NCBI RefSeq assembly: GCF_002277815.1
Contig: NZ_NKJI01000010.1
Span: 62,001 to 126,000, forward strand
Origin: Pseudomonas sp. ERMR1:02
GTDB taxonomy: Bacteria; Pseudomonadota; Gammaproteobacteria; Pseudomonadales; Pseudomonadaceae
Length of the DNA: 64,000 bases
Reading direction: 5' to 3'
Notes under the pieces: model-generated
The model's database searches: none
Told to the model about the DNA's origin: nothing
What the model saw: the letters and a program-made list of their open reading frames with translations, nothing else
In this document: one piece after another, positions 28,380 through 38,399 of the stretch
Layout: each line of letters opens with the position of its first letter
Position numbering within the stretch: position 1 is the stretch's first letter
Made by a program: the position numbers and the translations under genes

Positions 28380-29207
28380 TCAGACGTTGCCCAGACCGCC
28401 GCCGCAGACCAGTACCTGGCCGCTGACGTAATCCGATTCCGGGATGCAGAACAGGTACACGGCGCCGGCTGCTTCCTCGGTGTTACCCGGACGACCCAGC
28501 GGAATCATACTTTTGGACTGCTCGACAATAGCAGGACTGATGCCCACCTTGATCTCGCGACCTTCGATGTTGATGAAGCGCGGATCGCCCTCCACCGGTT
28601 GCGTCTGACGGGTCTCGATATGGCCGAAAGCAACGGCGTTGACGTTGACCTTCATGCGTCCCCATTCCTTGGCCAGGCATTTGGTCATGCCCAGCACGCC
28701 GGCTTTGGCCGTGGAGTAGTTGACCTGCCCCGGGTTGCCGCCAGCGGAGGTCGACGCGATGTTGACCACCTTGCGGTTAACCACGCGACCTTCGGCGGCT
28801 TCCTTTTTGGCCATGGCGCTGATGATCGGCTGGGCGGCACGCAGAATGCGGAACGGCGCGGTGATGTGGCAGTCGATGATCGCGTACCACTGCTCATCGC
28901 TCATCTTCTGGATCACGTTGTCCCAGGTGTAGCCGGCGTTGTTGACGATGATGTCGATCGCGCCGTAGTTGTCGACCGCGGTCTTGACGAAGCGCTCGGC
29001 GAAATCGGCGGCGGTCACGCTGCCCACACAGGCGACGGCTTCACCGCCAAGGGCGCGGATTTCAGCAACCACTTCTTCGGCAGGACCAGCGTCCAGGTCG
29101 TTGACTACGACGCGCGCGCCGTCGCTCGCCAGTTTCAGGGCGACACTGCGCCCGATGCCACGACCGGAACCGGTCACCAGCGCCACTTTGCCTTCGAGTT
29201 TTTTCAT
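28380..29207 (-). CDS. SDR family oxidoreductase (FabG-like 3-hydroxyacyl dehydrogenase)
   Basis: A 275-residue classical SDR: TGSGRGIGRS nucleotide motif, the NDLDAG cofactor loop with Asp favouring NAD, IIVNNAGYTWD, a Ser in NIASTSAGG and the catalytic YSTAK. It resembles FabG-type and hydroxysteroid-type dehydrogenases and would oxidise a 3-hydroxyacyl-CoA or a ring hydroxyl. It is in the same leftward operon as the split MaoC hydratase and the thiolase, the other beta-oxidation steps. Confidence 0.87.
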   Translation of the reverse strand: MKKLEGKVALVTGSGRGIGRSVALKLASDGARVVVNDLDAGPAEEVVAEIRALGGEAVACVGSVTAADFAERFVKTAVDNYGAIDIIVNNAGYTWDNVIQKMSDEQWYAIIDCHITAPFRILRAAQPIISAMAKKEAAEGRVVNRKVVNIASTSAGGNPGQVNYSTAKAGVLGMTKCLAKEWGRMKVNVNAVAFGHIETRQTQPVEGDPRFINIEGREIKVGISPAIVEQSKSMIPLGRPGNTEEAAGAVYLFCIPESDYVSGQVLVCGGGLGNV

Positions 29208-29245
29208 GGAGATATTCCTTGTTCTTGTTCAGTTCAGATAGGTAT

Positions 29246-29680
29246 TCAAATGAGCGCCACGGTGGCTTCGCCGACCAGTTTCTCGTCGCCGTATTGATTG
29301 ACGCAGCAGATCGCAATGCGCGCGCGTCGCTCGCCGTCGACCTCGAACAGGTCGATAACCTTGCCGTGGCACGTGGGGATGTGGCCGAGTTGGGTGATGC
29401 CGGTAAATCGCACCGCCAGGCTGCGGATCTGCTGTTGCGGTACCCAGCCGGTCAGCAGACGACCGAGGTAGGCCACCGAGAGCATGCCGTGCGCAAATAC
29501 ATCGGGCTGGCGGGCCTTGCGGGCAAAATCCAGATCGATGTGCACCTGGTTGTGATCACCCGAGGCCCCGGCATACAACGCCAGCGTAGTGCGGTTGATC
29601 GCGGGTAAAATCAGCGGCGGCAGCTCAAAGCCGATCTGCACATCACGCAGCTGAGATGGGTTCATGATGGATAACTTCAT
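29246..29680 (-). CDS. MaoC-like dehydratase (hydratase subunit)
   Basis: A 144-residue hotdog protein starting at ATG 29680 with GAGGAG six bases upstream. The hydratase motif is present as YAGASGDHNQVHIDLDFAR (Asp and His of the (R)-specific enoyl-CoA hydratase). The neighbouring gene (29691) supplies the N-terminal-type MaoC half, so the pair probably makes a heteromeric hydratase, as known for split enzymes such as ChsH1-ChsH2 of steroid degraders. Confidence 0.83.
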   Translation of the reverse strand: MKLSIMNPSQLRDVQIGFELPPLILPAINRTTLALYAGASGDHNQVHIDLDFARKARQPDVFAHGMLSVAYLGRLLTGWVPQQQIRSLAVRFTGITQLGHIPTCHGKVIDLFEVDGERRARIAICCVNQYGDEKLVGEATVALI

Positions 29681-29690
29681 GACGGGCTCC

Positions 29691-30131
29691 TCAGCGCTGC
29701 ACGAGTGACGAGCGGATATCAGCGATGTGCTGACCATCCTGATTGGTGACGCGGGTCTGTTGCACCACGAAGGTCAACGCCCCGCCTTTTTTCTCGTACA
29801 CATCCACCACCCGCGTATCGAAGGTGAGCACGTCGCCGGCATAAGCCAGAGCGTGATAGTCGAAGCCCTGTTCGGCATGCAGAATGCGCCCCAGATCGAA
29901 GCCGAAAATGTCCTGAACGATATGGTCGCTGTCGCGCCCTTCGGCTTCCAGGCACATCAGAAAACTGGGCGGTACCGGCAATGACCGGTGCCCGGCTTGC
30001 CGAGCGGCGTTTCCATCGGTGTACACCGGGTCGGTTTCGCCGATGGCCTTGGCGAAAAAGCGCAGGCGGCCCTTTTCAACTTCGCAGCTTGTCACGCCCA
30101 ATGAGCGGCCGATCAGACTCTTGTCTGGCAT
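29691..30131 (-). CDS. MaoC-type N-terminal (FAS1-like) dehydratase subunit
   Basis: A 146-residue protein of the MaoC N-terminal family: FFAKAIGETDPVYTDGNAAR, PVPPSFLMCLEAEG, and HAEQGFDYHALAYAGDVLTF. This half usually binds the bulky part of the acyl-CoA and lacks the catalytic Asp-His pair, which the partner at 29246 has. The ten-base gap and shared strand support a two-subunit enzyme. Confidence 0.82.
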   Translation of the reverse strand: MPDKSLIGRSLGVTSCEVEKGRLRFFAKAIGETDPVYTDGNAARQAGHRSLPVPPSFLMCLEAEGRDSDHIVQDIFGFDLGRILHAEQGFDYHALAYAGDVLTFDTRVVDVYEKKGGALTFVVQQTRVTNQDGQHIADIRSSLVQR

Positions 30132-30188
30132 GTCTCGCGCTCCTGTCAGTCAGAAAAAAGGCGCGCCCACAAAGGGCGCGCCATGTCA

Positions 30189-31376
30189 TCAACCGCGACC
30201 GAAGAGGGTCACGATGCCTGCGCCGCCCAGGCCCAGGTTGTGCTGCAGGGCGTGCTGGATGTTCTCCACCTGGCGCTTGTCAGCGGTACCACGCAGCTGA
30301 TGGGTCAGCTCGTAGCACTGGGCAAGACCGGTAGCGCCCAACGGATGACCTTTGGACAGCAAACCACCCGACGGGTTGATCACCACTTGCCCGCCGTAGG
30401 TGTTGTCGCCGTCCATCACAAATTTTTCGGCGCCGCCTTCCGGACAGAAACCCAGGCCTTCATAGGTCAGCAGTTCGTTGTGCGCGAAGCAGTCATGCAG
30501 TTCACAGATGCGGATGTCTTCTGGTCCGACGCCGGCTTTTTCATAAACTTCAGTAGAAGCCTGACGGGTCATGCCAACACCGACGATGCTGATCAGCGAT
30601 GGCGGATCGAAGGCTTCCGGCTGGTCGGTCACCAGGGACTGGGCCAGGATGCAGACATCGGTACGCAGACCGTGCTGCTTGGCGAAACGCTCGGAAACCA
30701 GGATGGTCGCAGCGCCGCCGCAAGTGGGCGGGCAAGCCATCAGACGGGTCATTACGCCCGGGAAAATCACCTGGTCGGCCATCACGTCTTCGGTAGTCAA
30801 CACCTTCTTGAACACCGACAACGGGTTGTTGGCGCCATGACGGCTGGCCTTGGCGCGAATGGCCGCGAAGGTTTCCATTTTGGTGCCGTATTTCTCCATG
30901 TGCTCTTTGCCCGCACCGCCGAAAAATTTCAGCGCGTCCGGCATTTCACGGCCTTCAGGGAAGATCGCGTCGGCCACTTCATGACCTTTGCCGTAGGTGA
31001 TCGGACGGTCAAGCCAATGGGCTTTCAGGGCGCCGGGCTGCATCTGTTCGAAGCCGAAAGCCAGGGCGCAATCCACTGCGCCGCTTTCCACAGCCTGGCG
31101 CGCCAGGTACAGGGCGGAGGAACCGCTGCCGCAGTTGTTGTTGACGTTGATCACCGGAATGCCGGTCAGACCCACTTCGTAAAGCGCCGACTGGCCGCTT
31201 GTGGAGTCGCCGTACACGTATCCGGCGTAAGCCTGCTGCACCTTGCGATAGTCCAGGCCGGCATCCTGCAACGCCTGGCGGATGGCTTGCGCGCCCATTT
31301 CGATATAGGTACCGCTCTGGCCAGGCTTGGCAAACGGGATCATGCCGACACCGGCTACGTAGACTTTCTGCGACAT
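30189..31376 (-). CDS. Thiolase family protein (SCP-x/lipid-transfer type), active-site residues present
   Basis: A 395-residue thiolase starting at ATG 31376 (GGAG six bases upstream). The nucleophile Cys is in NVNNNCGSGSSALYLA near residue 83. The later motifs are also intact: CELHDCFAHNELL, and NPSGGLLSKGHPLGATG with the catalytic His. SCP-x-type thiolases cleave 3-oxoacyl-CoAs with branched or ring-bearing chains, as in sterol side-chain breakdown. It heads the operon with MaoC, SDR and DUF2889. A shorter paralogue at 40548 has lost these residues. Confidence 0.88.
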   Translation of the reverse strand: MSQKVYVAGVGMIPFAKPGQSGTYIEMGAQAIRQALQDAGLDYRKVQQAYAGYVYGDSTSGQSALYEVGLTGIPVINVNNNCGSGSSALYLARQAVESGAVDCALAFGFEQMQPGALKAHWLDRPITYGKGHEVADAIFPEGREMPDALKFFGGAGKEHMEKYGTKMETFAAIRAKASRHGANNPLSVFKKVLTTEDVMADQVIFPGVMTRLMACPPTCGGAATILVSERFAKQHGLRTDVCILAQSLVTDQPEAFDPPSLISIVGVGMTRQASTEVYEKAGVGPEDIRICELHDCFAHNELLTYEGLGFCPEGGAEKFVMDGDNTYGGQVVINPSGGLLSKGHPLGATGLAQCYELTHQLRGTADKRQVENIQHALQHNLGLGGAGIVTLFGRG

Positions 31377-31477
31377 CTTTTTCTCCAAGGTGATGGACAA
31401 GGTTTGGGGAATGACGCCAGAACGACGTCAATCATGTAGCGCCTTGGAATCGATGGTCCTGCAACTCGACTCGGCAT

Positions 31478-31500
31478 TCCCCCCTCGTGTCGAGGGGGAT
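31478..31500. repeat. C-run/G-run hairpin
   Basis: A stem of CCCCCCTCG and CGAGGGGG around TGT in the divergent gap between the thiolase and the second WS/DGAT gene, about 60 bases before the latter. Confidence 0.55.
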
Positions 31501-31557
31501 TAGCTGTACCTCTGAGCAGCAGAATTAGTTGCCATCACACCATTGGAGCAAGCAGTC

Positions 31558-33063
31558 ATGAAACAGCTGACACCGCTGGACGCCCAGTTTTTCTATTCCG
31601 ACGCCCCCCACCAACCCATGGTGATCGGTAGCCTGTGGATCTGTGACCAGCGCAGCGCGCCAAATGGTCTGGTTCGACACAAAGACATCATTCGCTACTT
31701 CAGCGCCCGCCTGAGCAGCACCTCACTGTTCCGCCGGCGCCTGCAACACGCGCCCTTGCGACTGGACGATCCGTACTGGGTCGAGGACAAGAACTTTGAC
31801 CTCGAGTACCACATCCGCCACGTCGGCCTGCCGCAACCGGGTGACTGGCGTCAGTTGTGCATTTTCACCGCACGCGCCATGTCACGGACCCTGGATATGG
31901 AGCGTGCCCCTTGGGAGCTGACCATCATCGAGGGCCTGAACAACATCGACGGCGTGCCGCCCGGCAGCTTCGCCCTGTTGCTGCGCTTCCATCACTCCTA
32001 CATCGATGGCAAGGCGGGCATCGAGATCAACAATCTGTTGATGAGTGATCACCCCGAATTCGACGAGAACACCTACCGTCAGCCCTCTGGCGGGCGCCTG
32101 CCGAGCCGCGCCCAGATGTGGACCAGAACCGTTCCGCGCCTGATGACCCAACCCTGGCGCAGCCTGCGCGCCGGTGTCGGAATGAGCAAAGCGAGCCTGC
32201 AGTTGATCAACAGGATGCGCGGCGAGGACAAGCCCACGCAGAAATGCATCCCCACGACGCTGTTCAACACTCAGGTTTCTGCGCACCGAACGTTCGGCGG
32301 GCTGTCGTGGAAGATCAGCGAGCTCAAGCAGGTACGCCGCTGCGCCGAGGGCGCCACGCTCAATGACGTGATCATCGCCGTGATTGGTGGCGGGCTGCGC
32401 CGCTACCTGCAACGCCGCGAGGCATTACCGGACAGCGAATCACTCGTCGCGCTGTGCCCGGTGGCGATTCCACCCGACCAGGCCCGCCAGACCGGCAACC
32501 TGCTATCGGGCATGTTGATCGGCATAGGCACTGATATCGCAGACCCTGTCGAACGGCTGCAGGCCATTCTGGAACGCACGCAATCAGGCACCGGTCTGGC
32601 CCGGGAGGTGGTGCACGAACTGATCGTCTGCGCGGGTGATCTGGTGCCTGCGCCGATGCGCATGCTCAGCAGCTGGATGAGTACTCAACTGCGTTACACC
32701 GGCAAGTACCACCTGGCAAATACGTTGATTACTAACGTCCCAGGCCCCACCGGTGGCATGCAACGCAAATACGTTGCCGGTGCCGAACTGCTGGCGCTGT
32801 ATCCGATTCCGCCCGTTTTAGACGGCATGGCGCTGTGCCACGGCATCACCAGCCTCTACGGCGAGCTCCTTCTCGGTGTGGTCAGCGATCGCCATGTATT
32901 GCCAGACATGGACATCTACATCGAGTGCCTTCAGCAATCCACCGAACAATACCTGGCCCTGATCACCCAACCGGCGCAATCGCCTGAGGCCCAAGCTCGC
33001 CCGCTGCCACCGCGCAAACGAGTGGCAGCCGCGCCCGTCAGCACCGATGAGCCTTCGGCTTGA
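31558..33063 (+). CDS. Wax ester synthase/diacylglycerol acyltransferase (WS/DGAT), copy 2
   Basis: About 501 residues starting at ATG 31558 (GGAG nine bases upstream; a TTG at 31543 is also in frame). The catalytic motif is FHHSYIDG near residue 145. Supporting blocks are PYWVEDKNFDLEYHIRH and TLITNVPGPTGGMQ. The protein is clearly homologous to copy 1 at 25921 but differs in most of its length, so the two probably have different acceptors. A patatin gene follows 53 bases later, suggesting that ester making and ester cleaving are co-transcribed. Confidence 0.88.
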   Translation: MKQLTPLDAQFFYSDAPHQPMVIGSLWICDQRSAPNGLVRHKDIIRYFSARLSSTSLFRRRLQHAPLRLDDPYWVEDKNFDLEYHIRHVGLPQPGDWRQLCIFTARAMSRTLDMERAPWELTIIEGLNNIDGVPPGSFALLLRFHHSYIDGKAGIEINNLLMSDHPEFDENTYRQPSGGRLPSRAQMWTRTVPRLMTQPWRSLRAGVGMSKASLQLINRMRGEDKPTQKCIPTTLFNTQVSAHRTFGGLSWKISELKQVRRCAEGATLNDVIIAVIGGGLRRYLQRREALPDSESLVALCPVAIPPDQARQTGNLLSGMLIGIGTDIADPVERLQAILERTQSGTGLAREVVHELIVCAGDLVPAPMRMLSSWMSTQLRYTGKYHLANTLITNVPGPTGGMQRKYVAGAELLALYPIPPVLDGMALCHGITSLYGELLLGVVSDRHVLPDMDIYIECLQQSTEQYLALITQPAQSPEAQARPLPPRKRVAAAPVSTDEPSA

Positions 33064-33116
33064 CCTGCGCCACGCGCAACACCTCCTCCTGTCCCGGAGC
33101 AATGGAGAGAATCAAG

Positions 33117-34553
33117 ATGCTTAGGCCCAAGACGCCAACCGCTCAATTGCAGGCAAAAATGGAACACGCCCACAGCTACGAGGAATGGGCCAGGCACGCC
33201 TGTGCGCTGGATCAGCAAAGTGGCATGGACGACTGGCGCCGCAACGAAGTCTGCGACGACTATGACTACCGCACCGTGCGCCAACGCATGGAACGCCTGC
33301 GCGACATGCGCAACGCCGGCGCCTACTCCAATCTGATGTTCACCCTCAACGAGGGTATCCACGGCAACCTCGCCGGCATGGGTAAAGCAGCGCTTTACAG
33401 TCATGCGCATATGGGCACCAAACATTTGATTCACCAATACATCGACGAAGTCTGCCTGTCGCTGAAGGCGATCGATGCACTTGACGACGACATCATTTCG
33501 CTGGAGCAGCGCCAGGACTTCTTCATTCGCGCCAGCCAATGCTTCGGTCGTTCGGCACTGATGCTCAGCGGTGGTGCAATGCTCGGCTACTTCCACGTGG
33601 GGGTACTCAAGGCCCTTTACGAACAGGACCTGTTGCCGAAGATCATTTCCGGCTCCAGTGCCGGCTCATTGGTAGCGGCCATCATCTGTACCCACAGGCC
33701 CGATGAGTTGCTCGAACATCTGCAGCCCGAGCTGCTGACCATGACCTTCGACAGCGCCGCCGTAAAGCGACGCTCACGCCTGCATTCGGTATTGCAAGCA
33801 GAGGAAATCGCCAGCTACATAGAACGCCTGATACCCGACCTGACCTTTGCCGAAGCCTACGACGTCAGCGGGCGTCACCTGAACATCACCGTGACCGGAC
33901 TGGAACCACAGCAGGCTCCCCGTCTGCTGAACGCCATCACCGCACCCAATGTGCTGATTCGCTCTGCGATCCAGGCCTCAGGCGCTGTGGTGGGTATCTT
34001 CCCGCCCGTCACGCTGCAGGCGAAGAACGCTGCCGGTCAGCAGGTGCCTTATCTGCCGGAACAACGCTGGATCGACGGTTCGTTCATCGATGACCTGCCC
34101 GCCAAGCGCTTGGGGCGGCTATATGGCGTCAACCACTTCATCTCCAGCATGGCGAACCCCGCTGCGCTTCTGTTCACGCCCAACCCCAATGCGCGTCCCG
34201 GCCTGTTCAAGATCGCAGTGGAGCAACCGATTCGCCTGGGCAAAAGTGTCGCCACCCGTCTGCTGCGCCTGAGTAGAAATCACCTGCGCATCCGCAACCC
34301 GACACTGGCCCGCTGGCAACATCTTGGCTACAGCATGTTGATCCAGGACTACACCGCCGACATCAACATCTTTGTCAGCAAGCGCTGGCACAGCCCGCTC
34401 AAACTGCTGTCGCCGTTACCGCTGCCGCAGATGCGGCAACTGGTGCATGAAGGCGAGCAAGCCACCTGGGAGCGTATGGAGATGGTGCGCAGTTGCACCG
34501 CGATCAGCACAACCCTGGATCAAATCCTGACTCGGCGCGGGTGGCACAACTGA
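33117..34553 (+). CDS. Patatin-like phospholipase with DUF3336-type N-terminus
   Basis: About 478 residues. The N-terminal 140 resemble DUF3336, found in lipid-droplet triacylglycerol lipases. The patatin domain follows: the oxyanion loop GGAMLGYFHVG, nucleophile SGSSAGS (GxSxG) near residue 180 and the catalytic Asp in WIDGSFIDD. I use ATG 33117, seven bases after GGAGAG. The enzyme is a Ser-Asp dyad lipase that would release fatty acids from neutral or phospholipids, fitting turnover of the esters made by the WS/DGAT upstream. Confidence 0.86.
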   Translation: MLRPKTPTAQLQAKMEHAHSYEEWARHACALDQQSGMDDWRRNEVCDDYDYRTVRQRMERLRDMRNAGAYSNLMFTLNEGIHGNLAGMGKAALYSHAHMGTKHLIHQYIDEVCLSLKAIDALDDDIISLEQRQDFFIRASQCFGRSALMLSGGAMLGYFHVGVLKALYEQDLLPKIISGSSAGSLVAAIICTHRPDELLEHLQPELLTMTFDSAAVKRRSRLHSVLQAEEIASYIERLIPDLTFAEAYDVSGRHLNITVTGLEPQQAPRLLNAITAPNVLIRSAIQASGAVVGIFPPVTLQAKNAAGQQVPYLPEQRWIDGSFIDDLPAKRLGRLYGVNHFISSMANPAALLFTPNPNARPGLFKIAVEQPIRLGKSVATRLLRLSRNHLRIRNPTLARWQHLGYSMLIQDYTADINIFVSKRWHSPLKLLSPLPLPQMRQLVHEGEQATWERMEMVRSCTAISTTLDQILTRRGWHN

Positions 34554-34576
34554 TTGCCGGTGCGCACTTCGTCTTA

Positions 34577-34599
34577 CCCCCCCTCACGCGAGGGGGGGG
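34577..34599. repeat. C-run/G-run hairpin
   Basis: CCCCCCCTC, ACGC, GAGGGGGGGG, just after the patatin stop and about 190 bases before the DUF1302 gene. The rest of the 230-base gap has no feature I can name. Confidence 0.55.
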
Positions 34600-34784
34600 A
34601 AATCACCCAACCGGAGAGAAGGTATATCTGCCGGTCAGGCACCGGATGGGCGCATTGCCGGCCCACTAAAAAAAAACCAGGGGCTTGCCCACACGTCACG
34701 GCCACCTGGGTTGATCTGCCAATCCCGACAAGGTCGGTCATAGCACCGGCCGGGACTTCCAGGAAACACGAAATGGAGCACCGA

Positions 34785-36642
34785 ATGACAATAAGAAAAC
34801 CCGGAGTATTCCAGCCGCATCTGCTCGCCGCCGCCGTCGCACTCGGCGTGGCCACCCAAGCAGGCGCGGTCGATTTCGACCTTGGCGAAATTCAGGGCAA
34901 GTTCGATTCGTCGCTGTCCATTGGCGGCAGCTGGTCTACTACCGGCGCCGACAAAGATTTCATTTCCAACAACAGCGGTACTGGCGTGGTCGGCAGAGGC
35001 TCGGCACGCGTCATCGATGATGGCCGGCAGAACTTTCGCGCTGGCGAAAACTTCTCCACGGTGTTCAAGGGCGTGCATGACCTTGAACTGAAATACGGCG
35101 ACAGCGGCGCCTTTGTGCGCGGCAAATACTGGTACGACTTCGAGCAGGAAGACGGTCACCAGCACTTCTATGACATCTCTGACAAAGGCCGTGACCAGGG
35201 CGCCAGTGCCAGTGGCGCTCAGTTCCTCGATGCCTTCGTCTATCACAACTACGCCATCGCCGACCTGCCGGGTAACGTGCGCGTGGGTAAGCAGGTGGTG
35301 AGCTGGGGCGAAAGTACATTCATCCCCAACGGTATCAACGTGATCAACCCGGTCGACGTCAGCGCACTGCGCAGTCCGGGGGCTGAAGTCAAAGAAGCCC
35401 TGGTGCCGGTGCCGATGCTTTACCTGTCGCAGGGGATCACCGAGAACCTGACGGCCGAGGGCTTCTACCAGTTCCAGTGGAAACATACCGTCCTGGACAA
35501 CTGCGGGACCTTCTTCGGCAGTGACTCTGCCGCCACCGGCTGCAATGATCGCAACGTGGTTGCCGGCAAGGACTTGCCGCCTGGCGTGGCGAAGAACACC
35601 GGCGGCGCAGCAGCCGTCGCTGCGGGTCTCGACGATGTCTACCTGCCTCGCGCCGAGAGCCGCGACGCGCGTGACAGTGGTCAGTTTGGCCTGGCACTGC
35701 GCTGGTTCCTTCCGGAGTTGAATGACACCGAGGTCGGCGCCTACGCGATGAACTATCACAGCCGCAGCCCGTTCATCAGCGAAACCCAAACCACCGGGCG
35801 CTATACACCTATCGCGGGGCTGCCTGCGGCAGTTAACGCGGCACAGGCGCAGTTTGCGGCCATCCGCGGCGCGAATTACTTCCTCGACTACCCGGAAGAC
35901 ATCCGCCTCTATGGCTTGAGCTTCGCCACTAACGTATCGGGCGTATCGCTCAACGGTGAGGTCAGCTACCGGCCAAACATGCCGATGCAGATCAACACCC
36001 CCGACCTGACATCGGCCGCTTCAGGCAGCCGCGTTTCGCCGGTATTTGTCAGCGGCGAAGACACCCTCAACCCAGGTTCGGTGATCAACGGCTACAAACG
36101 TATGCCATTCACCCAGGCCCAGGTCACGGCGACCAAGTTGTTCAACCAGGTGCTCGGCGCCGACCGTCTGACGGTGATCGGTGAAGTGGGTTATGACCAC
36201 ATCGGCGGCATCGGTAGCGCCGACGGCACCGACTTGCGCTTTGGCCGTAACCCGGTGTTTGGCGGCGGCGAATTGCCGGGCGCGGCCAATGCCAATTGCA
36301 TCGGCACCGGCGTCGGCACCCCGGGTGCGAGCAACCCGCAGCAGGAGTGCAACAACAACGGCTTCTACAGCAGCAACTCTTGGGGCTATCGCTTGCGGGC
36401 CAACTCGATTACCCGAACGCGATTGCCGGCGTCAACTTGTCGCCTAACGTGCCTTTTCGCATGACGTCAGCGGGTTCGGGCCGACCTTCGAGGAAGGCGT
36501 CAAGGCCGTCAGCCTCGGTCTGAATGCCGACTACCAGAGCACCTACACCGCCAGCCTGGCCTACACCGACTTCTTTGGCGGTCACTTCAACACCGCGACC
36601 GATCGTGACTTCGTGTCGCTCAGCTTCGGCGTGAACTTTTGA
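34785..36642 (+). CDS. DUF1302 outer-membrane protein (two frameshifts near the end)
   Basis: After restoring one C near 36401 and one T near 36457, this is about 619 residues. The signal peptide ends at GVATQAGA and the mature protein begins VDFDLGEI. The body is a run of alternating aromatic beta strands (YGDSGAFVRGKYWYDFE, NVRVGKQVVSWGES) and it ends in an aromatic strand (DFVSLSFGVNF), as in outer-membrane beta barrels. DUF1302 proteins are usually next to DUF1329, as here, and are often found with catabolic genes for hydrophobic compounds. ATG 34785 follows GGAG at six bases. Confidence 0.85.
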
Positions 36643-36657
36643 TATAGGTACCTAATC

Positions 36658-38021
36658 ATGAATACTTCTACCTTGATGAAATCCGCCGTTTTGACGCTGA
36701 GCCTCCTGGCCTCCAGCGTCATGGCCGCCGTCACGCAACAGGAAGCCGACCAGCTCGGCACCAGCCTCACCCCGATGGGCGCGCAGAAGGAAGGCAACGC
36801 CGACGGCAGCATTCCGGCCTGGACAGGCGGGCTGAAAGCCAATGCCGGCACTGTGCAGAACGGTTTTCTCGGTGACCCGTTCGCCAGTGAAAAACCGCTG
36901 TTCGTCATCACCGCCAGCAATGCCGAGCAGTACAAAGACAAGTTGTCGGCCGGGCAACTGGCGCTGTTTAAACGCTATCCGAACACTTACAAAATCCCGG
37001 TCTACGCGACTCACCGCACCTACAGCGCGCCGCAAACCATCTATGACGCCGTTAAAAAGAGCGCCACGACAACCCAGCTGACCAACGACGGTTCCAGCCT
37101 GGCGAACTTCAGTTCGCGCTACTACGCCTTTCCAATCCCGAAGACTGGCGTGGAGCTGATCTGGAACCACGAAACCCGCTACCGTGGCACAAACTATTAC
37201 CGGACCACCGCCCAGGCCGTCCCGCAGACCAGCGGCGACTACACAATAATCGGCTTCAATGAGACCTTCGGCACGCCGCAGAACATTACCGACAACGACC
37301 CGTCGAAAACCGAAAACATCCTTTACTACTTCAAGCAGGAAGTGATTGCTCCAGCGCGCCTGACCGGTACGGTCAACCTCGCCTACGAGACCATTGACCA
37401 GCTCAAGGAACCGCGCCAGGCCTGGACCTACAACGCCGGCCAGCGTCGCGTGCGCCGTGCGCCGGAGATCGCTTATGACGGCCCGGGGACCGCTGCCGAC
37501 GGCATGCGTACCACCGACAACTCCGACCTCTACAACGGTTCGCCTGATCGCTACACCTGGAAGTTGGTGGGCAAGAAGGAAATGTACATCCCGTACAACA
37601 ACTACCGCCTGTGGTCGCCTTCTGTGAAGTATGCCGACATCGTCAAGGCCGGGCACATCAACCAGGACCTGACCCGCTATGAGCTGCACCGGGTGTGGGA
37701 AGTCGAAGGCACGCTCAAGCCAACTGAGCGTCACCTGTACGCCAAACGCCATATGTACTTTGACGAGGATAGCTGGGCACTGGCCGAGGTCGATCACTAC
37801 GACAGCCGTGGTCAACTGTGGCGCGTTGCCGAGGCCATCTGGTCAACGATTACCAGAATGGCATCGCCAACTATGCCGCGCAGACCCTCTACGATCTGGT
37901 CGCTGGGCGCTACGTGGTATTGGGCCTGATCAACGAAGCGAAACAGGGTACTCAGTACGGCCAGAAGTTTGCCATCAGCGAGTTCATCCCGAGCGCACTG
38001 CGTGCCGCCGGTATTCGCTGA
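36658..38021 (+). CDS. DUF1329 periplasmic protein (one frameshift)
   Basis: With one C restored near 37836 this is a protein of about 454 residues. The signal peptide is MNTSTLMKSAVLTLSLLASS with cleavage near VMAAV. The DUF1329 body follows, e.g. EADQLGTSLTPMGAQKEGN, DGSIPAWTGG and KKEMYIPYNNYRLWSP, and the C-terminus is restored as LVNDYQNGIANYAAQTLYDL. The fold of this family is related to LolA/LolB-type lipid carriers (general knowledge). With the DUF1302 barrel 15 bases upstream it may carry a lipid-like substrate or product across the envelope (inference). Confidence 0.87.
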
Positions 38022-38039
38022 CCCAAGGAACAGTGGTTA

Positions 38040-38068
38040 AAAAAACGCCCCGCATTGCGGGGCGTTTG
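38040..38068 (+). terminator. Rho-independent terminator after DUF1329
   Basis: A perfect stem AACGCCCCGC / GCGGGGCGTT around ATT, 19 bases after the DUF1329 stop. An A-run lies on the left and a short T-run on the right, so it could act in both directions. Confidence 0.8.
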
Positions 38069-38171
38069 CATTGGCGCCTATCAAAAAAAGTGGATACACG
38101 CATACCTGCAGAAGCAAAACTAGCTCGCGAATACGGGCTGACATGCGCCATTGATATTGACTGACACGGCC

Positions 38172-38201
38172 TCTTCGCGAGCAAGCATCGCTCCTACAGG
38201 G
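38172..38201. repeat. Single REP half
   Basis: One arm of the REP family (CGCGAGCAAGCATCGCTCCT) without its partner, 41 bases before a complete pair. Confidence 0.7.
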
Positions 38202-38242
38202 TCATATGGCGTCCACCAATCCCGGGGCGACAAACATCCAAT

Positions 38243-38359
38243 TGTAGGAGCGAGCCTGCTCGCGAAAAACGCATAAACGACGCGGTCAATCAGACAGGGC
38301 GCGTTATCGTTGGCGATCATCGTCGGAACGCCGCCCGGAGCCGGCTCGCTCCTACAGGG
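38243..38359. repeat. REP pair (inverted)
   Basis: TGTAGGAGCGAGCCTGCTCG on the left. The right arm is partly altered (GGAGCCGGCTCGCTCCTACA). Confidence 0.85.
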
Positions 38360-38399
38360 GAAATTCAACCAAGCTCCCGATCAGGTCGGCTGTCAGGCC

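Noticed and set aside
34554..34784. Extended start of the DUF1302 gene at 34554
   Set aside because: The longer frame would bury the signal peptide behind 77 residues read through a hairpin repeat; ATG 34785 has a proper ribosome site.
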